From: Oceanibium sediminis
Lineage (GTDB): Bacteria; Pseudomonadota; Alphaproteobacteria; Rhodobacterales; Rhodobacteraceae
Reading direction: 5' to 3'
Assembly (NCBI RefSeq): GCF_003265325.1
Contig: NZ_QGNX01000001.1
Coordinates: 744,001 to 808,000 of the forward strand
DNA: 64,000 nt
Every line of letters starts with the position of its first letter. Within the stretch, counting starts at the first letter, position 1. The notes beneath the pieces were generated by a model, which was not told the origin of the DNA, did no database searches, and saw only the letters and a list, made by a program, of their open reading frames with translations. Shown piece after piece: positions 18,300-26,742 of the stretch. A program made the translations under genes and the position numbers.

Positions 18300-18313
18300 G
18301 AGATTCGTGTCAA
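18285..18313 (-). promoter_or_regulatory. sigma70-type promoter of the ROK operon
   Basis: On the minus strand, TTGACA (18308-18313), a 17-bp spacer, then TTCTAT (18285-18290). The start of transcription would fall about 7 bp further on, within the operator, leaving a short leader before the ATG at 18261. Confidence 0.7.
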
Positions 18314-18460
18314 GAGTTTCGTTGAGAGAGGCGTAAAGCCATGTTTTTAACGGGGTGAAAGCGAGGTGCGTCCGCGCGCAAGCGGCAGCGCTTGCGCTGG
18401 AAGGCGGGGGATGATCGCGCCCTACGGCGTGCGAATCCGGTCAGCTCCGGTGCTTCTGGC

Positions 18461-20959
18461 TCAGCCGAAGGACAGCCCGTCCGGCTCGATCCCACGTTTC
18501 TCCGCACTCGCCCGAACGGCGGCCTGAAGGACCTCGCTGCGCTCGAGGACGCGCTGGAATTGCGCGCCGTCCAGCACGAGAAGGGTTGAGGGTACGATGG
18601 CGCGGACCTCGGCGCGAACGGTGAATTTTGTCAGCAGGGCGATCTGTCCGAACATCTCGCCCCGGCCCAGGCGCCAGGTCTGGCCGGCGCTCTCCAGTTC
18701 GACAGCGCCGGTGGCGATGAAGAAGACGCTTTTCGCGGCGCTGTCCTTGCTGACGATCACCTCGCCCGCATTGACGTACCTGGTCTTGAGCGCCCGGCTC
18801 AGCCGCTTCAGCGCGCCCGGCTCGATATCCTTGAACAGGGGAAACTGCTCGATGAACGCGGTCCGCTGCAGCGCGATGTCGAGGCCCGGGCGCCGTTCCG
18901 CCGCGGCCCGGCGCGCGCCCAGGTCCTGCATCAGCGCGGTATAGACCTCGGCGCCGATCAGCCCGTCTTCGCGCATCGCAGCGTATTCCCGTTCCTCCAG
19001 CCTGAGGGCGGTGCGGCGGATGAAGCGGCGTTCCAGCCGCTCGGCATAGCCGGGATATTGCAGGCGCAGCCCGGTGAGCGCGGTTTCCACCGCCTCGATC
19101 CTGCGGGAAAGGAGTTCATGCAGCACCTCGGCCACCCGCCGCCCGTGGATCCGCCGGATGCGTCTGTCGATGAAGCTGCCCAGGTCGCGCAGGATCAGCC
19201 GTTGCGACAACAGCCGCTCGAACCGGTCCGCGGTCATCTGCGCCAGCGGCGCGGGCAGGCCGAGCCGGTTGTGCAACAGCAGCGCGGCCCGGATCGCGGG
19301 GCCATAGGCGACGCTGCGCCGCGCCGCGCGCTGGTAGCCGGTGCGCCCGCCGGTGCGCGTGCCCTCGATCAGCCGGTCGGCATCGGACAGGACCTGTTCC
19401 GCCATCCGGGCCGAGATGGTCCGCTCCCGCACCCGCGCGAGGATCGTGCCGCGTTCATGCCCCGCGAGGGCGATCAGCCCCAGCGTGATGCGGTCGCGGT
19501 CGAGGATGCCGGCGTTGTCCTCCGCGATCTTCACCGCGGTATCCAGCCGCTCTCCGAAGCGCTTCGCTTCGTCCCGCACGATGTCGTGGCCCAGCTCGTA
19601 GTTGTCGGTGGCGCGGGCCACATCCTCGCGAACGGTTTGCAGAGCCACGGCGACCACCTGCCGCGACAGGGCCTCGTCAATGGGGGAAAGCCGATCAAGG
19701 CCGAGCCAGCCGATCACAAGCCGCAGCGTCGTGCCCTGCACGATCAGTGTGAACAGCGTGAACCCGGTGGCCAGGATGCCGACTAGGCGCTGGATATCGT
19801 CGGGCACGCGGAAGCTTTCCGTCACCGCCAGCGCCAGCGCCAGAGTGACCGCGCCCCTCAGCCCGCCCCAAAGGATCGCCACCCGGTAGGGCCGATCCAC
19901 GACGGGCGAGATCCTGAGCGCCGCCATCACCGGCAGCAGGGCGAACAGAATCACCGCGCGCGCGACGATGGCGGCAAGGATCACGACGCCTACGAGGATG
20001 AAATCCTCGGCGCGCACCTCTTGCAGCAGCCGGGGGATGAGCAGGGCGGCCAGGATGAAGATCAGCGCCCCCGCCCAGTGGGCCAGCACGTGCCACAACT
20101 CGCGCAGGTTGGCCCAGGCCTGCGGCTGAATGCGCCCCGGCCCGGTCAGGTTCAGCGTCAGCCCCGCCGCGACCACCGCCATCACGCCCGAGGCGCCGAT
20201 GCTCTGTTCCGCGACGATATAGGCCAGGTAGGGCAGCGCCACGGATATGGAGATCTGCGCCAATTCATGACGGTTGAACATCGCCATGAGCCACACGGCG
20301 ATCCGGGCCGCCAGCCAGCCCGTGAACGCGCCGCCCGCGATCAGGCGCGGAAACCGGGCGAGCGCGTCCGCAAGGCTCGGGTCTGGCACGCCGAGCATCA
20401 CGAACCCCATGAACAGGCCGAACAGCGCGATCGCGGCGGCGTCGTTCAGCAGGCTTTCGCCCTCGATGATGCGGGCAAGCCTGCGCGGGGCCGAGATTGA
20501 TCGGAAGATCGACACCACCGCCGAGGGGTCCGTGGTGGACACGATCGACCCGATGAGCAGGCAGGCCACCAGGGGCAGCGTGCTTGCCCAGGACAGCGCG
20601 TAGCCCACGCTCAGCGTCGCGACGACGACGGCCACGACCGCCAACACAAGGATCGGCACCCAGTCGTCCAGCATCTGGCGCAGGTTCATCCCCAGCGTGG
20701 CCTGGAACAGCAGCGTCGGCAGGAAGACGTAGAGGAAGACGTTGGATCGAATCGGAAGCCCGAGGATCGCCTCCGCCACGGGGTTCAGCGCATCGGTCAG
20801 CTCCGTGCGCAGGAAGAAGATCGCGCCAAGGGCGATCAGGACACCAAGGACGGCCAGGATCACGCTGTAAGGCAGACGCAGGCGCGCGGCGAGGGGCTCG
20901 GCGACGCCAACGATGACGAAAAGGGATGCGATGACCGCCGTAACCAGAACTATGTCCAT
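18461..20959 (-). CDS. CPA1 Na+/H+ antiporter with C-terminal cyclic-nucleotide-binding-like domain
   Basis: An 832-residue protein. Residues 1 to about 420 form the NhaP-like membrane domain with roughly 12 helices. Conserved CPA1 motifs are TDPSAVV (143-149) and ESLLND (168-173), which carries the ion-binding Asn-Asp. Residues about 430-690 form a charged, helical cytoplasmic region. Residues about 700-832 resemble a cNMP-binding/Crp beta roll (PLFKDIEPGALKRLSRAL, AGEVIVSKDSAAKSVFFIA, MFGQIALLTKF). The usual phosphate-binding Arg of 'GExxGExALL..RxA' falls at or near RAEVRA. It exchanges Na+ or K+ for H+, possibly gated by a ligand. It is a single gene. Confidence 0.87.
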   Translation of the reverse strand: MDIVLVTAVIASLFVIVGVAEPLAARLRLPYSVILAVLGVLIALGAIFFLRTELTDALNPVAEAILGLPIRSNVFLYVFLPTLLFQATLGMNLRQMLDDWVPILVLAVVAVVVATLSVGYALSWASTLPLVACLLIGSIVSTTDPSAVVSIFRSISAPRRLARIIEGESLLNDAAAIALFGLFMGFVMLGVPDPSLADALARFPRLIAGGAFTGWLAARIAVWLMAMFNRHELAQISISVALPYLAYIVAEQSIGASGVMAVVAAGLTLNLTGPGRIQPQAWANLRELWHVLAHWAGALIFILAALLIPRLLQEVRAEDFILVGVVILAAIVARAVILFALLPVMAALRISPVVDRPYRVAILWGGLRGAVTLALALAVTESFRVPDDIQRLVGILATGFTLFTLIVQGTTLRLVIGWLGLDRLSPIDEALSRQVVAVALQTVREDVARATDNYELGHDIVRDEAKRFGERLDTAVKIAEDNAGILDRDRITLGLIALAGHERGTILARVRERTISARMAEQVLSDADRLIEGTRTGGRTGYQRAARRSVAYGPAIRAALLLHNRLGLPAPLAQMTADRFERLLSQRLILRDLGSFIDRRIRRIHGRRVAEVLHELLSRRIEAVETALTGLRLQYPGYAERLERRFIRRTALRLEEREYAAMREDGLIGAEVYTALMQDLGARRAAAERRPGLDIALQRTAFIEQFPLFKDIEPGALKRLSRALKTRYVNAGEVIVSKDSAAKSVFFIATGAVELESAGQTWRLGRGEMFGQIALLTKFTVRAEVRAIVPSTLLVLDGAQFQRVLERSEVLQAAVRASAEKRGIEPDGLSFG

Positions 20960-21257
20960 AGGTTTGAAATAGCTGGAATTTCAGTCCGGGGAAACTGGCC
21001 TGTACGGCGTGCGTTGATAAAAAGCACTGCGGTTCGGTCAAGCTGTCGTGACTTTGCCCGGAGTCGTTCGGTCCGCCCGGGCCACGGCGTTCTCGCTGGA
21101 CCCCTGAGACCGATTGTATCCGCACGGATACGGCGGTACCTTACTCCATCGGTAGAAGGAGATTCATGCGCAGAGGCTGAAATTGACCGCAACAGGCGGC
21201 GAATTGCAGTGCCCATTGGGCGCTGTCTCTGTTTGCATTCTTATCTACGGAAATATC

Positions 21258-21710
21258 ATGAACGCCAATGACCTGACGATCCGCGCCTATGACGAGGCGG
21301 CGGACCTTGAGAGCCTATCTGCCATCTGGTTCGAGGCCTCCCTCTCGGCGCATGCCTTCATCGGCGAAAAGCGTCTGCGCGCGCAGCGTGTCCTGATCGA
21401 AACACGGTATCTGCCACAGGCGGAAACCTGGGTCGCATGCCAATCCGGTCTGCCGGTGGGGTTCATCAGTCTGCTTGACGATTTCATTGGCGGGCTGTTC
21501 GTCGCCCCTGATCGGCAAGGGCATGGCGCAGGTCGGGCATTGGTTGCCCACGCCCTGGAACGGAAGGGCAGCTTGCTGCTGGAGGTCTATACCGACAACG
21601 CCCGGGCCCTGGCGTTCTACACGGCGCTGGGCTTCCGGGAGCTTTCGCGACGAGCAACCGACAGCGAAGGCTTGCCCTTTGAGAACGCCGAAATGGTGCT
21701 GCAAGGGTAG
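21258..21710 (+). CDS. GNAT family N-acetyltransferase
   Basis: A 150-residue acetyltransferase. Motif A (LFVAPDRQGHGAGRALVAHA) provides the acetyl-CoA pyrophosphate loop Q/R-x-x-G-x-G/A, and motif B reads LEVYTDNARALAFYTALGF. The length and the AFYTALGF ending resemble small YiaC/YjaB-type GNATs. I start at the ATG at 21258; a longer frame from 21183 has no good RBS. The acceptor substrate is unknown. About 300 bp upstream (20960-21257) contain nothing else recognisable. Confidence 0.87.
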   Translation: MNANDLTIRAYDEAADLESLSAIWFEASLSAHAFIGEKRLRAQRVLIETRYLPQAETWVACQSGLPVGFISLLDDFIGGLFVAPDRQGHGAGRALVAHALERKGSLLLEVYTDNARALAFYTALGFRELSRRATDSEGLPFENAEMVLQG

Positions 21711-21716
21711 TCCCTG

Positions 21717-21743
21717 GCGGGGCAGCGCATGCCGTTGCCCCGC
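21717..21743 (+). terminator. hairpin after the GNAT gene
   Basis: GCGGGGCA (21717-21724) and TGCCCCGC (21736-21743) pair perfectly across an 11-base loop, starting 6 bp after the stop codon. There is no clear U-run, so termination strength is uncertain. Confidence 0.5.
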
Positions 21744-21871
21744 ATACCCACGCCGTTCCGTGTTCTGACCCCTCTGTGATCGCCGGTTTTCCGCGCGCCG
21801 CGCCTGCTGTCGTGCCCTGCGACTGTTCCGAGACGCGGGCGCGGGGGCATCGCGAAGCCTCGGCCCTTGAC

Positions 21872-21900
21872 TTGGCGCTTCAAAGTTGCAATTCTTATAT
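21872..21900 (+). promoter_or_regulatory. promoter of the cupin-led catabolic operon
   Basis: TTGGCG (21872-21877), 17-bp spacer, TTATAT (21895-21900). The three-half-site operator begins at the last base of the -10 box. Confidence 0.6.
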
Positions 21901-21923
21901 GAACATTACGTTCAATAATGAAC
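21900..21923. promoter_or_regulatory. IclR-type operator, site A
   Basis: Three half-sites: TGAAC (21900-21904), N5, GTTCA (21910-21914), N4, TGAAC (21919-21923). The same spacing and arms occur at 30018-30041 in front of the monooxygenase gene. From memory, IclR-family regulators such as PcaU and PobR use a palindrome plus a direct repeat. The position over the transcription start suggests repression. Confidence 0.75.
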
Positions 21924-21941
21924 AAACCTAGGAGACATGCA

Positions 21942-22484
21942 ATGGCCGCGCCAGAAAAATTTCCGTCCATCGAGCCGAGTGACGTCCAGATTCCTGACGG
22001 AAAGTCCCTGGGCGACTGGATCGAAAGCCGCGTTGCGCGCTACGAAACGCGCACGCTGGACTGGAACGCCCTGAAGTTTCAGGCCGACTACGATCCCAAG
22101 TACCAGCGCGCCCAGATGCGCTATATCGGCACCGGCGCGACCGGCGTGAAAAGCGACGACAACGTCGTTCCCGCCGAGCATTTCACCTTCTCCACCATGG
22201 TCCTGCCCGCTGGCTGCGAAGGTCCGCTGCACATTCACCGGGACGCGGAAGAGGTGTTCTTCATCCTCAAGGGCCACAAGATCCGCCTTTTCATCGAGCA
22301 CGAGGGCGAGGAAGTCGAAACCGTCCTGACCGAGCGTGACATCATCTCGGTGCCGCCGGGGGTCTACCGCGGTCTGCGGAACGAGGGCATCGAGGAAGCG
22401 CTGATGTGCGTGATGATCGGCAACCCCAAGCCCGTGACCCCGACCTACCCCGAGGATCACCCGCTGGCGAAGCTGAAGCGGTAA
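21942..22484 (+). CDS. cupin domain-containing protein
   Basis: A 180-residue single-cupin protein. Cupin motif 1 is GPLHIHRDAEEVFFILKG with the H-x-H and Glu metal ligands. Motif 2 lies around VPPGVYRGLRNEG, where the expected His is not obvious, so the metal site may be incomplete. Start at 21942 is preferred over 21918 because TAGGAG sits about 8 nt upstream. It is the first gene of the catabolic operon, 6 bp before the hydrolase gene. Function could be a dioxygenase, isomerase or small-molecule binder; nothing is assigned. Confidence 0.82.
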   Translation: MAAPEKFPSIEPSDVQIPDGKSLGDWIESRVARYETRTLDWNALKFQADYDPKYQRAQMRYIGTGATGVKSDDNVVPAEHFTFSTMVLPAGCEGPLHIHRDAEEVFFILKGHKIRLFIEHEGEEVETVLTERDIISVPPGVYRGLRNEGIEEALMCVMIGNPKPVTPTYPEDHPLAKLKR

Positions 22485-22490
22485 CGTCCG

Positions 22491-23354
22491 ATGCCGATTG
22501 CCGAGGAGAAGACATCAGGCGGGATCACCTACCTGGAGCGTCCCGGAACGGGGCCCGTCGTGGTGTTTCTCCATGGGATCGGGTCCAACGCGTCCTCGTT
22601 CCTGGCGCTGTTCCAGCATCTTCCGCCGGATGCCCGGCTGATCGCCTGGAACGCGCCGGGATACGGCGGGTCCGCGCCCCTCGCGCGGACCTGGCCCGAG
22701 GCGCAGGACTACGCTGCCGCCCTTTCGGGGCTGTTCGACAGGCTTCAGCTGTCGGATGTGACGCTGGTCGGGCATTCGCTTGGCACGTTGATCGGGGCGG
22801 CCTTCGCGGCGCGACACCCGGACCGCCTCGCGCGGCTGGTCCTGGCGTCCTGCGCGGTCGGCTACCGGGTCCCGCCCGGCGGCACGCTGCCGGGCAACGT
22901 CGGCCGCCGGATCGAGGAGTTGGAGCTTCAGGGCCCCGACGCCTTCGCCGCGGAACGTGCGCCGCGCCTCGTCTTCGAGCCGCGGCTCAATCTCGATATC
23001 GTGGCGCAAGTGGAACGCGCGATGAGCCAGGTCGAACGCGGCGGCTACGCGCAGGCGGTCCGGATGCTGGCCTCGGGTGACTTGCTCGCGCTGATGGCGC
23101 AGGTTCACCTTGAGACGACGTTCATCATCGGCATCAACGACCGGGTGACGCCGGAACAGCAGACGCTAGACGCCGCGCTGGCATGGGGCAAGGCAAACGG
23201 TAAAAGCCCTGGGATCACCAGGATCAACCAGGCGGGCCACGCGGTATACCTGCAGAAACCGCAGGACTTCGCCGCGGCCCTGGCGCTTGCGGAAAGCGCC
23301 GGGACGGCCGAGGGATCATCGGCGCGTCACGGCGCCAAAGGGGGAGAGGCATGA
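22491..23354 (+). CDS. alpha/beta hydrolase (C-C bond or ester hydrolase type)
   Basis: A 287-residue alpha/beta-hydrolase. The oxyanion region is HGIGSNASS, the nucleophile elbow GHSLGT, the acidic residue lies in GINDRVTP, and the catalytic His in NQAGHAVYL. In ring-cleavage pathways enzymes of this shape hydrolyse the meta-cleavage product, and its neighbour is an extradiol-dioxygenase-like gene that it overlaps in an ATGA. An enol-lactone hydrolase or esterase is also possible. Confidence 0.87.
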   Translation: MPIAEEKTSGGITYLERPGTGPVVVFLHGIGSNASSFLALFQHLPPDARLIAWNAPGYGGSAPLARTWPEAQDYAAALSGLFDRLQLSDVTLVGHSLGTLIGAAFAARHPDRLARLVLASCAVGYRVPPGGTLPGNVGRRIEELELQGPDAFAAERAPRLVFEPRLNLDIVAQVERAMSQVERGGYAQAVRMLASGDLLALMAQVHLETTFIIGINDRVTPEQQTLDAALAWGKANGKSPGITRINQAGHAVYLQKPQDFAAALALAESAGTAEGSSARHGAKGGEA

Positions 23355-24265
23355 GCGACTCTATAAGAACAGGGTTCCTGCGCGGCATCGTGATGCGCGC
23401 GCCGGGGATGACCGACACGGCGGAATTCTACACCGAACTCTGGGGGCTGAAGGTCGCCCGGTCCGAGCCGGGGATCACCTACCTGCGCGGCACCGGGGCC
23501 GAGCCGTTCATCTATGGCCTGAAGGATGGCGACAGCTACGGCATCGAATACGTCCATTTCGGAATGGAAAACCGCGCCGACATGGATGCGCTGCATGAGC
23601 GCGTCGTCGCGAAGGGGGTGCCCGTGCTCGGCGCGCCCGCGATCTTCGACGATGCGATCGGCGGCTACGGGTTCGAGATCCTCGACCCCGACAATCGCCG
23701 CCTGCGCTTCACTACCGAGCTTGAGATGAACGAGGCCGAGGACGCCTACGCCTATCCGCGCAAGGTCTCGCACGTCGTGCTGAACACGACGGACATGGAC
23801 GGGTTGGAGACGTGGTACCAGGATGTCCTCGGCTTCCGGACCAGCGATTACTCGGCGGACATGATGGTGTTCCTGCGCTGCAATCGCGACCACCATTCCA
23901 TCGCGCTGGTGCGCGCGCAGTACCCCTCGATCAACCATGTGGCGTTCGAGATGCCGGACCTCGACAGCTTCATGCGCGGGATCGGGCGGATGAAGCAGAA
24001 CGGCCAGGTGCCAAGCTGGGGGCCGGGCCGCCACGGGCCGGGCAACAATCCCTTCGCCTATTTCGTGTCACCGTCGGGCTACGTGATCGAGTTCACTTCG
24101 GAATTGCAGCAGATCGACGAGACGACCCATGAGGCGCAGGTCTGGTCGCGCACCGATCCGGATTCCATGGATCGCTGGATGACCGCAGGCCCCCCGACCC
24201 CGGCGCAGCGCGCGGTGATGGCGGGGCGCCCTGATCCCGGCTTCCCCGACCTTCGGAAAGACTGA
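23351..24265 (+). CDS. type I extradiol ring-cleavage dioxygenase-like VOC protein
   Basis: A 304-residue protein of two VOC modules (about 1-125 and 135-255), as in BphC-type 2,3-dihydroxybiphenyl dioxygenases. The C-terminal module keeps the Fe-ligand triad: His141 in KVSHVVLNT, His196 in SINHVAFEM and Glu247 in GYVIEFTSE. The second-sphere His pair HH181-182 is also in place. It probably cleaves a catechol-like ring next to the two hydroxyls. The substrate is unknown. It follows the hydrolase gene with an ATGA overlap and is 4 bp ahead of the SDR gene. Confidence 0.85.
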   Translation: MSDSIRTGFLRGIVMRAPGMTDTAEFYTELWGLKVARSEPGITYLRGTGAEPFIYGLKDGDSYGIEYVHFGMENRADMDALHERVVAKGVPVLGAPAIFDDAIGGYGFEILDPDNRRLRFTTELEMNEAEDAYAYPRKVSHVVLNTTDMDGLETWYQDVLGFRTSDYSADMMVFLRCNRDHHSIALVRAQYPSINHVAFEMPDLDSFMRGIGRMKQNGQVPSWGPGRHGPGNNPFAYFVSPSGYVIEFTSELQQIDETTHEAQVWSRTDPDSMDRWMTAGPPTPAQRAVMAGRPDPGFPDLRKD

Positions 24266-24269
24266 TCGC

Positions 24270-25061
24270 ATGGACCTGGGGTTGAAGAACAGAACCGTCG
24301 TCGTCACCGGCGGCTCGTCGGGTATCGGCCTGGCCACCGTCCGAGCTGCATTGGACGAGGGCGCAAAGGTCGCCCTGTGCGCGCGCGGCGCGAACCGGCT
24401 GCACGATGTCGCCGGGCAACTGGCGGCGGAGTACGGCGCGGAGCGTGTCCTTGCGGAGGCATTCTCCGTCCTCGACGCCGACGCGACGACCACCTTCGCC
24501 GCGAAGGTCGCCGACACGTTCGGCGGTTGCGATGCGCTGATCACCAACGCCGGTCAGGGCCGCGTTTCGACCTTTGCCGATACCAGCGATACCGACTGGC
24601 GCGATGAGCTCGACCTGAAGTTCTTCAGCCAGATCAACCCGATCCGCGCCTTCCAGGGGCTTCTGCTTCAAAGCGGCGCGGGGTCGATCACGGCGGTGAA
24701 CTCGCTGCTCGCCTACCAGCCCGAGCCGCACATGGTCTGCACTTCGGCCGCACGGGCAGGGGTGCAGAACCTGCTGAAATCGCTGGCTAGCGAACTGGCC
24801 CCCGACATCCGGGTGAACTCCATCGTGCTGGGACTGGTGGATAGCCAGCAATGGCAGCGCCGGTTCGACGCCCGTGAGGACCAGTCCCAGACCCGCGACG
24901 CGTGGTATGCGGATCTTGCCCGCCGCAAGGCCATTCCACTGGGTCGCCTTGGCCGCGCCGAGGAAGCCGCCCGCGCCCTTCTTTTCCTAGCCTCCCCTGC
25001 TGCCAGCTATGTGACCGGCGCCCAACTGGAAATCTCCGGCGGCGTATCGCGGTTCATCTGA
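24270..25061 (+). CDS. SDR family protein with degenerate catalytic motif
   Basis: A 263-residue Rossmann protein. The nucleotide-binding motif TGGSSGIGLATV is intact and NAGQGR matches the NNAG region. The active site is not: where classical SDRs have YxASKAA, this reads VCTSAARA, so both the catalytic Tyr and Lys are missing, though a Ser upstream (AVNSLLAYQ) remains. From memory, a BKR-like SDR subgroup with the same loss exists. A non-redox role or a different proton donor is possible. It sits in the middle of the catabolic operon, which argues against decay. Confidence 0.87.
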   Translation: MDLGLKNRTVVVTGGSSGIGLATVRAALDEGAKVALCARGANRLHDVAGQLAAEYGAERVLAEAFSVLDADATTTFAAKVADTFGGCDALITNAGQGRVSTFADTSDTDWRDELDLKFFSQINPIRAFQGLLLQSGAGSITAVNSLLAYQPEPHMVCTSAARAGVQNLLKSLASELAPDIRVNSIVLGLVDSQQWQRRFDAREDQSQTRDAWYADLARRKAIPLGRLGRAEEAARALLFLASPAASYVTGAQLEISGGVSRFI

Positions 25062-25085
25062 GCGCCCAAGACAGAAAGACTGACA

Positions 25086-26738
25086 ATGGCTGAAACCGTT
25101 GGCTACCAGATCGCAAGAAGCCTTGCGGATGCCGGCATCACGACCGTCTTCGGGGTTATCTCGATCCACAACATGCCGATCCTGGACGGGATCGCCGAAC
25201 AGGGCCGCATCCGCTTCGTTCCCGCGCGCGGCGAAGCAGGGGCGATGAACATGGCCGACGCGTTCTCGCGGGTTTCGGGGCAGGTGGGCGTCGTGCTGAC
25301 CTCGACCGGGACGGCGGCGGGCAATGCCGCCGGTGGCCAGGCCGAGGCGCTGACGGCGGGCAGCAGGCTGCTGCACATCACGACGCAGGTTGATCGGGAG
25401 GTCATGGACCGCGACCGCGCCGCCATCCACGATGTGCCGAAACAGCCCGAGATGCTGAAGGGCGTCTCGAAAGCCTATTTCCGCATCTGGGACGAGAAGT
25501 CGGCCATCGGCACGCTCGACGCCGCCATTCGCGCGGCCAGCACCCCGCCGACCGGGCCGGTCAGCCTGGAAATCCCCGTCGACGTGCAGCGCCTGCCGGC
25601 GGTGACCAGCTTCACGCTGGCGCCCTCCACCCCGCCGACGCCGCGGGCCGAGGATGCGCAGCTCGACGCGCTGGCCGCGCTGGTGAAGGCGGCAAAGCGC
25701 CCGATGCTCTGGCTTGGCGGCGGCGCGCGTGGCGCGGCGGAGCAGGCCAACGCCCTGGTCGAGCGCGGCTTCGGGGCCGTCACCTCGACCCAGGGGCGCG
25801 CCGTGGTGGCCGAGGACAAGCCGGGCACCCTTGGCGCGTTCAACATGACGCCCGAAGCGCGCGGGGTTTACGCCGCCTCCGACCTGATGATCGTCGTGGG
25901 CTCGCGGCTGCGGGGCAATGAGACGCTGAACAACAAGATGGCGCTGCCCCGTCCGCTGGTGCAGATCGACGTCGAGCCGACGCAATGCGGGCGCAACTAT
26001 GCCGTGGACATGTTCCTGAACGGCGATGCGGCGGCAACGCTGCAAGCCCTGCTGGACCGGCTGCCCGACCAGTTGGACGTGGATCCGCAACAGCGCTTCG
26101 ATATCTCCGTCGCGCGGGCGAAGTCCGAGGGCGCGCTGCGCGAACGGCTGGGGCCCTACCAGGTGGTCGCGGATCACCTGCTGTCAGTCGTGCCCGCCGG
26201 GGCGCACCCTTGGGTGCGGGACGTGACGATCTCCAACTCGACCTTCGGCAACCGTTACGTGCAGATCGCCGCACCGAACCTGGGCGTGCACGCGCTGGGC
26301 GGCGGCATCGGGCAGGGGATCGCCATGGGTTGCGGCGCGGCCGTGGCCTCGCCCGGCGCGCGCACCGTGGCGCTGCTCGGGGATGGCGGGGCGATGCTTG
26401 GCATCGCCGAGCTGATCACCGCCGTGGACGAGGGTCTGAACGTGACCTTCGTGTTGATGAACGATGCGGCCTACGGGGTGATTGAAAACATTCAAGATGC
26501 CCAATACGATGGCCGCAGGCACTACTCCGCGCTGAAAACCCCGGATTTCGCCAAGCTGTGCGAGGCGATCGACATGCCGCACATGAAGGTCAGCGACATC
26601 GACGCTTTCGTGGAAACCTTTGACGCCAGCATGGCGCTAAGCGGCCCGGCGGTGGTCGAGGTGGACATGATCGCCATCGGCCCCTTCGCCGAAGCCTTCG
26701 CCGGGCCGCCCGCCGGTGCCGCCGGAAGCAAGGTCTGA
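25086..26738 (+). CDS. thiamine-diphosphate-dependent enzyme (acetolactate synthase/decarboxylase family)
   Basis: A 550-residue three-domain ThDP enzyme. The N-terminal PYR domain carries the activating Glu50 in ARGEAGAMNMADAF. The central domain spans about 190-320. The C-terminal PP domain carries the Mg-ThDP motif from GDGGAML to NDAAYG. It lacks obvious features that separate acetolactate synthase from 2-oxo-acid decarboxylases. In this operon the simplest role is decarboxylation of a 2-oxo acid to an aldehyde, which the downstream aldehyde dehydrogenase could oxidise. It lies 24 bp after the SDR gene. Confidence 0.87.
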   Translation: MAETVGYQIARSLADAGITTVFGVISIHNMPILDGIAEQGRIRFVPARGEAGAMNMADAFSRVSGQVGVVLTSTGTAAGNAAGGQAEALTAGSRLLHITTQVDREVMDRDRAAIHDVPKQPEMLKGVSKAYFRIWDEKSAIGTLDAAIRAASTPPTGPVSLEIPVDVQRLPAVTSFTLAPSTPPTPRAEDAQLDALAALVKAAKRPMLWLGGGARGAAEQANALVERGFGAVTSTQGRAVVAEDKPGTLGAFNMTPEARGVYAASDLMIVVGSRLRGNETLNNKMALPRPLVQIDVEPTQCGRNYAVDMFLNGDAAATLQALLDRLPDQLDVDPQQRFDISVARAKSEGALRERLGPYQVVADHLLSVVPAGAHPWVRDVTISNSTFGNRYVQIAAPNLGVHALGGGIGQGIAMGCGAAVASPGARTVALLGDGGAMLGIAELITAVDEGLNVTFVLMNDAAYGVIENIQDAQYDGRRHYSALKTPDFAKLCEAIDMPHMKVSDIDAFVETFDASMALSGPAVVEVDMIAIGPFAEAFAGPPAGAAGSKV

Positions 26739-26742
26739 GCCG

